This document shows, piece by piece, positions 12,001-19,078 of a DNA stretch of 64,000 bases. Below the pieces are notes generated by a model. The model had not been told where the DNA came from. It worked only from the letters and a program-made list of their open reading frames with translations, and searched no databases. Each line of letters begins with the position of its first letter. Positions within the stretch are counted from its first letter, which is position 1. The stretch is from assembly GCF_037126285.1 (NCBI RefSeq), contig NZ_CP147012.1, positions 4,052,676-4,116,675 of the forward strand. Reading direction: 5' to 3'. Source of the stretch: Bernardetia sp. MNP-M8 (lineage in GTDB: Bacteria > Bacteroidota > Bacteroidia > Cytophagales > Bernardetiaceae). The translations under genes and the position numbers were made by a program.

Positions 12001-13733
12001 ATTATTATGTTTTGAGAGGTTGCTGAAGAAAATATCATCAAACCTTCAAAAGTAGGAGCGTTACCTGTTTGATTCATTGCTGCTGCAAAAGTCAATGAAC
12101 CTGTTAGAATAAATTGTCTAGCTGCTGCACCTGTAAGAGTAGGCGTATTGGTTACTCCTGTCCAGTCAAGGTCTTTAGAGGTTGCATCAATATCTATAGT
12201 TACTATTTGTCCTGCTGTTGTAAAAGAAGCTGCATCAAAAAACACATCATCTATTGAAGTAGGAATACATTCTCCCCCTGTTCCTCCACTAGCTAAAGAC
12301 CAATGAATAGGGTCACTCCAATTACCAGTTCCTCCTACCCAAAATAATGTACGTCCAGTCGTTGTGTTATCTGTAAAGTTTCCTGTTACTACTACACTAA
12401 TACTATTGACTGTTACATTTGCTCCAGTAGAATTAATTGCACTTACATCGACACCACTCCAAGTTTGTGGATTTGCAAAATTAACTGGTGCAGTAAATGC
12501 ACCAGTTGCTGAAAGAGTTACAGGATTAGAACAATTTCCATTTGGTGTAAATGTGCCTGAAACTGTTGCTGTACCTCCAGTTGAAGAGGAAAATCTAAAT
12601 GTAGAACCTGTTTCAACAGTAACATTACCAAAGGCAGCTAAATTTCCATTCGAAAAGTTAGTCGTTGTGGTAGCATTTGCTGTAAAATCGCCTAAAAAAG
12701 TATAAGAACTAGCACCAGCAAAGTCAACAGTTCTTGTAGCAGCTATATTTGTTGTTCCATTTACAGTAAGAGGGTTGGCAGCAGTAAAAGTAACACCAGC
12801 AACATCATAATTAAAATTTCGAACAGGAGCAGCAACATTTAAAGAAACTGTTCCTCCTGCAAGACCAGAAGCACCATCAAAATTTACATCATCAGTTGCT
12901 GTTGGAACACATTCTCCTCCTGTTCCTCCACTTGTCAAAGACCATCTTGCTGTGTTGTTCCAGTTTCCTGTACCACCTACCCAAAATAAATTCCTATTGG
13001 TAGTATTATCTGTAATTCCAGTGCTTGTTGTGATTGTTCCACTTTGGAGTGTTACACTTCCTGTTGCATTTATGTTTGTAATATTGGTGTTTGACCAAGT
13101 AGAAGCTGCTGTAAAAATAACAGGGGCAGCTCCACCAGTAGAATTAATTGTGTTTTGAGCAGAACAAATGCTATTTGAGGTAAATATTCCTGTAATTGTA
13201 GTAGTTGCATCAGGAGTAAAACTAAAGGTAGAACCATTTCCAATATCTATATTAGCATTAAAATCTACATCTCCTGTAGTGGTAAAACGAGTTTGAGAGG
13301 CTGCAATAGCTGTGTAAGCACCTGTAAAAGTATAGGTATTTGTTCCCCCAAAAGTAATGGCTTGAATAGAAGAATTAGCAGAAGTTCCACTAATAACAAG
13401 GCTATTTGTTCCATCAAATGAAAACGCATTTCCATCAAATGAAAAATTATTTGCTAGTGCAGCTATATCTAAAGTTACAGTATAGCCTGCTGCTCCTGAA
13501 TTGACATCAAAGAAAACATTATCTGCTGCTGTTGGAGCATTTGTTTGAAAAGTTGCACCTCCTGAGGTAGTCGCCCAGTGTGTTGCAAAATCGCTCCAGT
13601 TTCCAGAACCTCCCACCCAGTAAAAATCAGCTGCATTTGCTTGAAACGAGAAGAACAGAAAAAAAAACAGAAAAAAAATATTTTTTCCTCCTCTCTTTAA
13701 AAATTGTAAAGATTTTGTATTGATATTTTGCAT
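3042..13733 (-). CDS. Giant T9SS-secreted surface protein (3563 aa), adhesin-like
   Basis: The product is predicted to be exported by Sec, then moved across the outer membrane by the type IX system and anchored at the cell surface, where it probably acts in adhesion, gliding or aggregation. A signal peptide covers residues 1-34 (FFLFFFLFFSFQANA). Six modules open with F/L-Y/F-W-V and contain G-N-W, H/NWSLTSGG, GEC(I/V/P)PT and D(N/D)VFFD. They start near residues 37, 247, 460, 940, 1444 and 2075, each followed by Gly/Asn/Thr-rich beta-helix-like sequence. From about 2200 to 3200 a second, diverged repeat of roughly 120-200 residues takes over (EPIYGNL, FPTNY, FEDNRNQVTG). The C-terminus has YPNPNGG (near 3485), MTGRIVHQQ and PAGAYLLRF...KKFVVE, a type A sorting domain. 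The low-charge composition is typical of such adhesins. No enzyme domain is visible. Confidence 0.92.
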   Translation of the reverse strand: MQNINTKSLQFLKRGGKNIFFLFFFLFFSFQANAADFYWVGGSGNWSDFATHWATTSGGATFQTNAPTAADNVFFDVNSGAAGYTVTLDIAALANNFSFDGNAFSFDGTNSLVISGTSANSSIQAITFGGTNTYTFTGAYTAIAASQTRFTTTGDVDFNANIDIGNGSTFSFTPDATTTITGIFTSNSICSAQNTINSTGGAAPVIFTAASTWSNTNITNINATGSVTLQSGTITTSTGITDNTTNRNLFWVGGTGNWNNTARWSLTSGGTGGECVPTATDDVNFDGASGLAGGTVSLNVAAPVRNFNYDVAGVTFTAANPLTVNGTTNIAATRTVDFAGASSYTFLGDFTANATTTTNFSNGNLAAFGNVTVETGSTFRFSSSTGGTATVSGTFTPNGNCSNPVTLSATGAFTAPVNFANPQTWSGVDVSAINSTGANVTVNSISVVVTGNFTDNTTTGRTLFWVGGTGNWSDPIHWSLASGGTGGECIPTSIDDVFFDAASFTTAGQIVTIDIDATSKDLDWTGVTNTPTLTGAAARQFILTGSLTFAAAMNQTGNAPTFEGLMIFSSATSQNIIMNGKGLNRTRFQTGAAGEWTLQDAFLVRNQLLLNSGTLDTNDENVTAGTFSTNNILVPTRNLNLGASTITLTSASTIVLDYRNDTNFSLNSGTSTINISSNTTTIETGILAKTISNLNYIGAGVRTINTGSDVNTITFGNITTANNGGQLNINGTSPKVYNNITLGNNVSGTITGANTNLGNIINGNVTLGINGANNFAGGYDINGDFSFGNNKTVRFNTANDSRFGATLTTGTASTFVAGGNKNTTFIGAFTLGDNSTATFNNSGVGNSNSFSDINMNNGTTFAFSSITNNTVSGNINVLGSCATPITLTSNNPPNQASLQLTNALFLVGATVQNINATAQPINVANGTLANNTNVTGNSVSRDLYWVHSVAGAGSTTNWYNAANWSLTSGGVTGECPPTIYDNVFFDANSFSATGQIVDMDNDAFCRNMDWTGTTNDPFLQSIGEDTDLTVGGNLTFVNGMTVGTGGTNPNEIRDIYFAATNALTTPVVVPATTNNTIDWGIPNENTDGKRFQRAFFNQNKEMIVAATASWSLSSAFNLTQEVPFGRLTLENGDIITNSNPIQIRILDANGADGSLNIGDSEITLRATGLTFDFRNDANFNFINPGANSFFSLTSGGGNVEGYTGSESKEMPDIIVTQNNNVTINSENGTDRITFRSIDLQDNNVLFNLTGTSPKTYSEALAFNNGINATFDGGTANVDRSIFEEAVSFAVNSQANFIGNDQFENTFTVAGTAGAGIRFTGTGRKRFQGDVTLGVGSLFSLQNTSGPPNSFTNVTLANSTIFEFSPNADSNVTGNFVAIADCLTPIIIRSSIAGNAATVDFNLAQSWENTTVTDINNIGTVVMVDSGTDGGNNTGIDFSTITLRTLYWVHNGNPSAATGASPTAFALGNWNDPNNWSLTSGGQTGECPPTLNDDVFFDANSFGAGSQIVNIDVNAQARDMTWTGATGVPILTGSPIFNIQIGGSLTFINDINFTFAGETFFRNTNTGTNIITSDGQVFNGNVIFYDNTLGTGIWQLADDFATNQTFNLVDGTFTTSPANHQLTARIIDVFAIANGVGDPTRELNLNGSVANATRNGGLAVDFRGNTANFVLSSTATSELHITGVGDIDLEMGEAAKTIPNLFIDNATTGNTINVNSSNIENNLNRITFRDVTALQNNLTFNMNGDAPKTYGNILFPDNALVDFRGVTNAAPLVNFYTGTVTFGQNTRIDWYGDNQFQQAVTIASTTNDGNAVRLHEDNEFLATAPLTFSTVGIARFTAGNNDRTNIFRAPVNFLGGRNVVVFNGNQTTIARFISTLFIASTAAQQAYIDFQARPEFHAQVEFGEAAGGNATTQVRFRRGLDFGPAPLGTRFITGNDSRIDFENPDVSVIRDMEVGENNVLTFENDLTIDNLNLSRFDVVNFPNSDGTAPNNGVTAVTGFVRAREGCAGWINIRSNLTGVQANIDFQNAHTGLNGFLYTFIQDINNVGGNVVEADPAIVSDIGNNSNITFINNQPSRTFYWVESDNGNYSGNWNDLNADNHWSLVGSGGAPSYCIPTANDNVIFDDNSFAGAGTETVNIDNFFSYCKNMTWSASDANRGRLIGDNLHTVQVFGNLIFADFASDRDWNDFPGTFEFKGTNVGQAKTLLSNGSRFFGPVIFNAPFDDWTLSDSMRVEGGGRANITISYGDVFATDKNIRLEHDWIITNNAVSLPQARFIAGTGTVTFDGNTDADITIADVETGAACTECTSVGSTCSTSPFYNLTNEKPWNRRTEINTTISILNNFHIVGGYFEDDGFQIRGNATGNVYMSHNTLLRLGDNNDATVFPTCYLPANIILSKGATDGLVDDNSFPVNASTQASIVEYRCPDEQMIAGGTDFTYGTLRIISNNTSNGNNVKRFTGEATIEGAFFIGNEQTVYDMGYQLRGNSHNQANNILSTGNNVTLILGTNQTASERTYTATNVPLNVTVPPVVTADIATTFPKFTTGDGTFGNGVFSDAKVSLSTNSTVIFNANADQEVAGGITYGSIILRSTGSDIANPILKTVTQHNGASAGEMTIAADALVESFNHFIDDGFQITGNATGTFTGEANSKMIIGNQTSGTNFPDTFIRANISLDANDHETIYNADVPQFMSNEPIYGNLTLTAPNSIDAELIEKRFRPDPAGTNAGLTADINGNLLINPRNHLIDEGNQIRGLAPKSVTMNSDAPLGESMLTLGTNGGTDIATQFPLTFGTIVLNDLTTVIYNTGSGQNQNVRGAGLNGIATGTDSYYNLIIQSGNEFTARKILQAATRIRNNFTIRTGSRFEDNRNQVTGSVATGIITMENGANLYIGLNNGSIQTVFPTNYERARINLDNNSTVRYQSRRTTAPFQFVSSEPIYGNLFLASGYGSAGANIPKIIVPTPVIATNTTLTVTRTLTVDYRVRFEDTGIQIIGNALNIANNLLVRDGSELVLGTATQATLFPTLYPRVNTNLSHLQPTKSTVIYNSGVTGNNISAEPNYGNVTLTNAAASGTVTKELLGTTDIYGNLLIQNRNNLEVTASNHQINLRGNWTCQPTGSFNSQQGRVVLNGTTEQRITTNAQKFFELEASSTGGSFRMMDDITIKEDGKTIFNTGLFIPDDVALGTNSTRMMIFERNASIDGSSTYSVGGWVSTSAAAPLSADGPSNASHVVGKVQKIGEDAFIFPIGNGISYAPAGLSERNNNAAVFEARYVGPRLPTLDGYDVNLKEPSIQVVSNVEYWLINNEGAADEAFVYLSWEAARSVAYQPEGLLVLRWDDPTPIWQNKLNGGHTNASAQGVVVSQAKISNFSPFTLGSITNFNPLPLDLLAFDAKLEGESVKVTWETINEQNNSHFMVECSQDGNSFSSLGRVDAKGTGLEGTFNYQFWDAEPFTGLSYYRLQQVDKNGSFEYSPVRSVLFEKVISGIKGEVSLYPNPNGGARFYLNLDGKLTIDAQIQIVDMTGRIVHQQDVQKGGADIVITPMRVLPAGAYLLRFVTATESITKKFVVE

Positions 13734-14092
13734 AACTTTTTGATTTTGATACTTGAAATAGCGATAGAATGTGTTGTACTGGTTTTTCTTAACTAAAATA
13801 TAAATTCTTATAAATTACTATGAGTATAGTAATACTAAAAACAGTAAGTTTAGTTTAACGATATTACTATAGAGTTTATAATCTCGCTTCAATCATAAAC
13901 AAAGATAACTATTTTAAATTACTTTCGGGTGTTCTTTGTTTGAGGATAAAAATGATTTTATGTAGATTTTAATCTTAAAAATCTAAATAGTCATAAGGGA
14001 ATAATTATATAACTTATAAATAAGGCAATATCATACTTTTCGGCTATTTTTTTATTTTTTTTAGAACTTTTTCACTTTTAATTGACTATTTT
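13734..14092. other. 359-bp intergenic region, leader of the giant surface protein
   Basis: This AT-rich stretch separates the giant gene from the lipoprotein gene at 14093, both on the minus strand. I see no gene, tRNA or repeat in it. Its main signal is the candidate promoter at 13900-13907, which implies a leader of about 160 bases. Confidence 0.6.
13900..13907 (-). promoter_or_regulatory. Candidate -7 box for the giant surface protein
   Basis: On the minus strand the octamer is TATCTTTG, an exact TAnnTTTG. It lies about 167 bp upstream of the start at 13733. No good TTG at the -33 distance was found. Confidence 0.4.
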
Positions 14093-15103
14093 TTACAAAC
14101 AAGGACAGCCAAATAAATCTATCTCTTTATTCCATAGATAAATAATAGTATTTTCATCTGTCAATAAAACTAAAGCTCTAGAAGGTGTATCTAACTCATT
14201 ATTAAAAGGAAAACTATCAGCAAATACAAAGTAAATATTTGTTGTTCCTTTAAGACGAGCAAACGTTTTTGATAAGTGTGAGCTACTAGGACAGTCAAAG
14301 CAGTGGGTAGGCGTAATTTCGTTTTTAATTAAACTGTCTACCTTCATATTGTTCTCATAAATCAAATCTATCTGAAAGGGACTTCCAAATAAAATGGTAT
14401 CTGATAAGTTTATATTTCTAGTATCAAATGAGTATTCAAAGTATTCAGTACAATCGGCGAGTAAAATACCCAAATCTTTAATTCTTGTCGTCTTTCTTTC
14501 CTTATTGGTATAATAATAAATAACAGGCTTTTCTTTCCCTCTATAAATTGAATCTAATAGTTGAGGATAAAATTTGACTTTGTCATACTCTTCTGGTTTG
14601 ATAAGGTTATAATCTATATTGATATTCTCTAGTAATTTTGTTTCTGTTGTAACAGCGTCATTTTTATTGCCATAATTTGGAAAAGCAAGCACTCCAATTT
14701 GAGATTTACTAGAGCGAAAAATTGGAAATATAGCATTGTCTACTACTAACTTTGAAGAACTTACATTTTTTAACTGCGTAATAAATTTTTGATTATTTTC
14801 ACTAAGTTGATTGGTTTTGAGAATCTCATTGAGATAGTTTATACGTATGCTGTCAGTAGGAAAATGTAATTTCCAGTATTTTTCACAGTCTGTAAAATCC
14901 TGTTGAATAGTTGTGTCTTTTACTGTATTTTTTTTATTTGAATCTAGTACAGCACTAGATTTTTTAGTTTCATCTCCTATTTTGTGAAATGGTGTAGTGT
15001 CTTTTTTATTTTCTGCTACATTTTTACTAGCATTATTTATAGTATCGCTTTGACAAGAATATAGTAAAAAAGTACATAAAATGCAAAATTTATAAAAAAA
15101 CAT
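14093..15103 (-). CDS. Hypothetical lipoprotein, 336 aa
   Basis: The product starts MFFYKFCILCTFLLYSCQS, a type II signal peptide with lipobox LYSC, so a lipid-anchored envelope protein is expected. After a Ser/Asn/Lys-rich linker (residues 20-75) comes a domain I do not recognise; it contains YYYTNKERKTTRIKDLGILL near residue 200 and closes with a Cys-rich end, FGCPCL. A central CFDCPSSSHL adds two more cysteines. Its start lies 45 bp after the stop of the Hsp70-like gene on the same strand, so the two may be co-transcribed. Confidence 0.7.
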   Translation of the reverse strand: MFFYKFCILCTFLLYSCQSDTINNASKNVAENKKDTTPFHKIGDETKKSSAVLDSNKKNTVKDTTIQQDFTDCEKYWKLHFPTDSIRINYLNEILKTNQLSENNQKFITQLKNVSSSKLVVDNAIFPIFRSSKSQIGVLAFPNYGNKNDAVTTETKLLENINIDYNLIKPEEYDKVKFYPQLLDSIYRGKEKPVIYYYTNKERKTTRIKDLGILLADCTEYFEYSFDTRNINLSDTILFGSPFQIDLIYENNMKVDSLIKNEITPTHCFDCPSSSHLSKTFARLKGTTNIYFVFADSFPFNNELDTPSRALVLLTDENTIIYLWNKEIDLFGCPCL

Positions 15104-15148
15104 ATCTATACATTTTGGAGGAATGATGGCAATAAGAAATTAGCAAAA

Positions 15149-17320
15149 TTACTTAACAAAAACCTGTGTAGTATCTTTTAAATTTTCAAGAACAATATCA
15201 CTTCTTCGGATTGTTCCATCAGCCTCTTTGTAGTTTTTGCGATAAAATCTATATTTTTCTACACGATGACGAGCATTTTCAGGAGGCATAAAATCAATCG
15301 TTTTTTCTTCTAAGTTTATTTTTCCTTTCCAAGTAGTAAAACGATCTTGAGGAATTGAATAAGTAAAAATGTACTCTCCATTTTCTTGTCTCACTGCCAA
15401 AATTTCTATTCTACTATTTTTGAGTTTATTTAATTCAGTATGAAAAACTAGACCTGCATATTTTCCAATAAGTTGCTCTGGATTTTCTATTTTATCACTA
15501 ATAAATTCTTTTTCTGTTTGTGCAGAATCTGTACTGGAAAATGAAAGAGGAGAATTGGGAATATTAATAGCTAAAATGATAGCAACAGCCAAGACAGCAA
15601 ATAAAATTCCTGCAATCAGAAAAATACCTACTCCTTTTGGTTTACTAATCTTAATTTTACGATTATCTAAAAGAATTTCTATATCTGATTTTGAATAATG
15701 TAGTTTGTCTCCCACCCCTAAAATTTCTTGAAAAGATTGCTGTGAAAGCATTTTTCCTTTTAATCTATCTTGAAGTTCAAAATCCAAAATTTCTTCTCTA
15801 GTTTGTAATTTTAGGTTTCTCTGACGGAAAAAAATACTTAATTCTTTCTCTGAAAAACCATTTTGTTCGGCTACTGCCAAAAGTTGAGGATAATATTCAT
15901 TTGGAAAAAAGCGTCCTACTTTTCTTCTGTCTACATGGGTTTCTAAAAGCTCACGAAGTGGCAAAACACGAATTGCTGCTGCTTGTAAACGCTGTTCGAA
16001 TTCAGTTTCACTAATATCTAATTCTCTTGCCTTAATGCGTAAACTTTTCATTTGTTCAGTCGAAAGTAGCTCATCTTTAGCAAGTTCTTGTGCTTGTCCT
16101 AACAAAATTTCTAAAGAAGGTAACACTTCCAAACCGTTTTGCTTAACTACTTTATCAACTGTTTCTTGATTCCAGTTTTGAGAATTGACATAAGAATTCC
16201 ATATTTTTTTGGGTAGAAAATATTGGTATACTAAAAATTGAGGAATAGCCTCTTTTATTAATGTTTCTTCTACTAAAATAGGTTCATCTTTCTCTTGTTT
16301 GTCTAAATAATTTTTTATACCTCTCAAAACATAACGACTAGCTTCATCATCTGTAAGGGTATGAATGGTAAAATGCCTATGAATAAGTAATGCTTTTAGT
16401 TCAGAGTGCAAAAGCAAATCTCCTATCAAATAAATTTCTGAATCAGTCGGAGTATATTCGACTACTTTTTCGGCAAGTTCTCGGTCTTGAATACGTAACA
16501 ACTGAACTTCTTGAGATGTTATTGTAGCTGTTGCGCTTGTGCCATTAGATAGCCTAACGGTAATAAAACTCTGTTTTTCTTCTCTAATTTTGTCTATCCA
16601 TTCTTCGGCTCTGTGTGAATGTAAAGCCACTTCTTCATCTAAATCTACTCCTGTTGGAACTTGTCTCATGGCTTTTTGTAAGACAAATTTTACAAGTTCT
16701 CTTTCAAAATCCCAATCTGAGACATCTTGTAATCTCTTAGTTGTAAAACCTGAGTTGGCATCATCTCCTATTTGAGTAAGCATAATACGCTCTCCAAAAC
16801 TTTCAATAAAGGTTAAAGAAGATTTTGAGGCTTGTAACTTTAGATTTTTTCCTTCCACCAATGAATCAATATATAACTGATGGGGAAGAATATGAAATCC
16901 TTTTTTTAAAAAATAAGAATTAAATTTATCAATTAATTTTTCTGAAAAAGCTGGAGAAAAAACACAAAGAAGAGGAATTACACCTTGAAAATTAGGAGCT
17001 AGACGTTCGAATTCTAGCTTGATATTTTCTACAATACTATCAAAAAGTCTTTCATAAGGATGTGAAGCACCCAACCAATCAAATGTTTTATTTTTTTCTA
17101 TTCCATAAGCAGGATGGCGAAGCGCATTTACAGAAGCATCCAAACTCTCATAATATTTTTTTGATATAGGTTTGATTTGAGTATCTATTTCGAAAAAAAG
17201 ATCTATACGTTCCTTTCCTTCATAAGGAATAGAAAGTAAGTTTTGAGAATTATAAAAGGCTGCACTACAATATTCTTCAGTAATTAAAAGACAAATTGTA
17301 GAAGTAGAATGCGTATCCAT
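15149..17320 (-). CDS. Hsp70/actin-like ATPase-fold membrane protein, divergent
   Basis: I chose the ATG at 17318-17320 (MDTHSTSTICLLITEEYCSA) rather than 17380, because the 20 residues before it look like translated leader. Residues 1-380 resemble a degenerate DnaK fold: a short beta-strand start, a DWDFERELVKFVLQKAM helix like the DnaK DFD(N)RLV segment, the EEWIDKIREEKQSFITVRLS helix pair, and IYLIGDLLLHSELKALL in place of the DnaK LVGG motif. The glycine-rich phosphate loops of true Hsp70 are poorly kept, so ATP binding is uncertain. A charged helical middle follows, then one membrane helix at about 562-585, then an exported domain of about 135 residues. It precedes the lipoprotein gene at 15103. 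The fold assignment is inference. Confidence 0.6.
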   Translation of the reverse strand: MDTHSTSTICLLITEEYCSAAFYNSQNLLSIPYEGKERIDLFFEIDTQIKPISKKYYESLDASVNALRHPAYGIEKNKTFDWLGASHPYERLFDSIVENIKLEFERLAPNFQGVIPLLCVFSPAFSEKLIDKFNSYFLKKGFHILPHQLYIDSLVEGKNLKLQASKSSLTFIESFGERIMLTQIGDDANSGFTTKRLQDVSDWDFERELVKFVLQKAMRQVPTGVDLDEEVALHSHRAEEWIDKIREEKQSFITVRLSNGTSATATITSQEVQLLRIQDRELAEKVVEYTPTDSEIYLIGDLLLHSELKALLIHRHFTIHTLTDDEASRYVLRGIKNYLDKQEKDEPILVEETLIKEAIPQFLVYQYFLPKKIWNSYVNSQNWNQETVDKVVKQNGLEVLPSLEILLGQAQELAKDELLSTEQMKSLRIKARELDISETEFEQRLQAAAIRVLPLRELLETHVDRRKVGRFFPNEYYPQLLAVAEQNGFSEKELSIFFRQRNLKLQTREEILDFELQDRLKGKMLSQQSFQEILGVGDKLHYSKSDIEILLDNRKIKISKPKGVGIFLIAGILFAVLAVAIILAINIPNSPLSFSSTDSAQTEKEFISDKIENPEQLIGKYAGLVFHTELNKLKNSRIEILAVRQENGEYIFTYSIPQDRFTTWKGKINLEEKTIDFMPPENARHRVEKYRFYRKNYKEADGTIRRSDIVLENLKDTTQVFVK

Positions 17321-17469
17321 GAAAGTTGATAGAGAAGTTGAGCAGAAAATTATAGTATAACATAGAGAACAATCAAGCAAAGCTACAAAAAAAGCAGTTT
17401 TGATAAAGAATTATTTAAGAATTAAATAAAAACAAGCTATTACACTGTTTAATAATTTTTACAATGTTT

Positions 17470-17585
17470 TTGTGTGTTCAACTCCCCAGAGTTGAACGAA
17501 ACGCTTCCTAAGAAGCGTGATTCAAGCAAATAAATCATGCTTCTCAGAAAGCGAAACATTCAGTTATGAGCAACTGAATGCACAA
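17470..17585. repeat. Nested palindromic element P2 (palindrome of hairpins)
   Basis: Two 53-bp arms (17470-17522 and 17533-17585) are imperfect inverted copies of each other around a 10-base spacer. Each arm itself holds two small hairpins, for example TTCAACT/AGTTGAA and ACGCTT/AAGCGT on the left and CATTCAGTT/AACTGAATG on the right. The element sits between the divergent Hsp70-like and AEC genes. A shortened relative lies at 54970-55004. Confidence 0.75.
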
Positions 17586-17674
17586 CAAAAAATAAGGTTG
17601 AGTATATTTTTCCCTTAACATTGATTTACAGTATCATTAAAAAAATATACATTCTTAAAACAATTTCATCATTA

Positions 17675-18703
17675 ATGATGTCATTTAGACATCATCTACT
17701 TATAAAAACGATTTACTATTTTAACGCTCTCAAAAAATATATATTGGAAAATTTACTCTTAATTTTTGCTTGTTTAGGTTTAGGTTTTATCTTCAAACAA
17801 ATTTCTATCTTTCCAAAAGATACACACAAAGGAATAAACACATATATTATTTGGGTTGCTTTGCCTTGTCTTGCACTTGTTTATATTCCAAAATTAGAAC
17901 TTTCAATGTCCTTGATTTGGCTCGCCTTAATGGCTTGGGTCGTTTTTGGACTAAGTATTTTGTTCTTCAAAGTAATGGCGAAAATTTTTAAATGGAGTAG
18001 GCAAACAGAAGGGTGTTTGGTTTTGGCTTGTGGACTTTGTAATACTTCTTTTGTAGGTTTTCCTCTATTAGAGTTTTTATACAACTCAAAAGAACCTTTA
18101 CAGTATGCTATCGTTTGTGACCAAGCTGGGTCTTTTTTGGTTGTGGCTACTGTCGGTTTGATTGTGGCTATGAGTTATGGAGGAGACAAACCGACAGGAA
18201 AAATCATCTTGAAAAAATTATTTTATTTTCCTCCATTTTTAGCCTTTTTAGTGGCTCTAGTAATTCTTCCTTTTGGGGGAATAGAACAATTTTTTTCTTA
18301 TTTTTTATCAGAAACAAATGGTTTTCAGCAGTTAGGAATAATTTTGGAAAATGTATTGATAAAATTAGCTACTCCTTTGGTTATTTTGGCTCTCTTTTCT
18401 GTAGGACTTCAAATAGAGTTTTCAAAAGAAAATTTCAGATTTCTTAATCCTTTCTTTTTTGGTCTTTTATATAAACTTTTTTTAGCTCCTTTAGCTATTT
18501 ATTTTTTATATTTGATTGTCTTTGAAGAAAAAAATATAGCTTTTGATGTGGGAGTTTTGGAAGCTGCAATGGCTCCTATGGTAACAGGTGTTTTGTTGGC
18601 ACAAGAATATCAGCTCAATCCAAAATTAGGAGGATTCTTGCTTGCTATTGGAATTCCACTTTCTATTGCAACAGTTTATTTGTGGTATCTGTTTTTGGGG
18701 TAA
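17675..18703 (+). CDS. AEC (auxin efflux carrier) family transporter
   Basis: This is an integral inner-membrane carrier of the AEC family, which exports or exchanges small organic acids or amphipathic molecules; the substrate cannot be read from sequence. About ten hydrophobic helices are visible, with the family features GLGFIFKQ near the start, ALPCLALVYIP in helix 2, CGLCNTSFVGFPL in the middle and an EAAMAPMVTGVLLAQEY near the C-terminus. The 342-residue length is normal. I use the ATG at 17675 (MMSFRHH; the next codon is also ATG). A frame-open TTG at 17621 gives an implausible extension, and the ATG before the NALKKYIL helix is preferred. Confidence 0.85.
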   Translation: MMSFRHHLLIKTIYYFNALKKYILENLLLIFACLGLGFIFKQISIFPKDTHKGINTYIIWVALPCLALVYIPKLELSMSLIWLALMAWVVFGLSILFFKVMAKIFKWSRQTEGCLVLACGLCNTSFVGFPLLEFLYNSKEPLQYAIVCDQAGSFLVVATVGLIVAMSYGGDKPTGKIILKKLFYFPPFLAFLVALVILPFGGIEQFFSYFLSETNGFQQLGIILENVLIKLATPLVILALFSVGLQIEFSKENFRFLNPFFFGLLYKLFLAPLAIYFLYLIVFEEKNIAFDVGVLEAAMAPMVTGVLLAQEYQLNPKLGGFLLAIGIPLSIATVYLWYLFLG

Positions 18704-19078
18704 ATAATTCAATTTTTGTACTATAAGTATTTCAAAATTCCTGATTTGCAAAACTTAGCAAATCTGTGATAAACAATTTGAGTTAATTACTGATTTTGAT
18801 GAAGTTGTTTCATAGAATCTTTTTTCAAAATATGGTTTACAAAATCTAGTTTTTCTGAAAATTAAACTTTTGTTAAATAATTTCGTTCTTTTTACTAGTT
18901 AGAGCTAAAAATAGCTTTTGAAAGCGATTAAATTCTCTTTGATTGCGAATTATACGATTTTAGTTTTTTATAATCCATCTTTTTTGTAAATTGAGTAATT
19001 GTAAGTAGTTTTACTAAACTAAACAATTCATATTTTAGCGACACTGATATATCCATTCCATAATTTTTAATTGATTTA
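18704..19078. other. 375-bp intergenic region with a hairpin
   Basis: The region lies between the AEC and TPR genes, both on plus. The only structure I see is a hairpin at 18743-18764 (GATTTGC/GCAAATC, 8-base loop), a possible terminator without a strong T-run. The rest is AT-rich with no gene, tRNA or recognised repeat. Confidence 0.5.

Noticed and set aside
4072-13158. Many plus-strand open frames inside the giant surface-protein gene
   Set aside because: They are shadows of a single 3563-codon minus-strand gene with repeated motifs, and none shows a recognisable domain.
17621-17674. Longer N-terminus of the AEC transporter from a TTG
   Set aside because: The extension is not family-like, and two ATG codons at 17675 and 17678 give the expected start.
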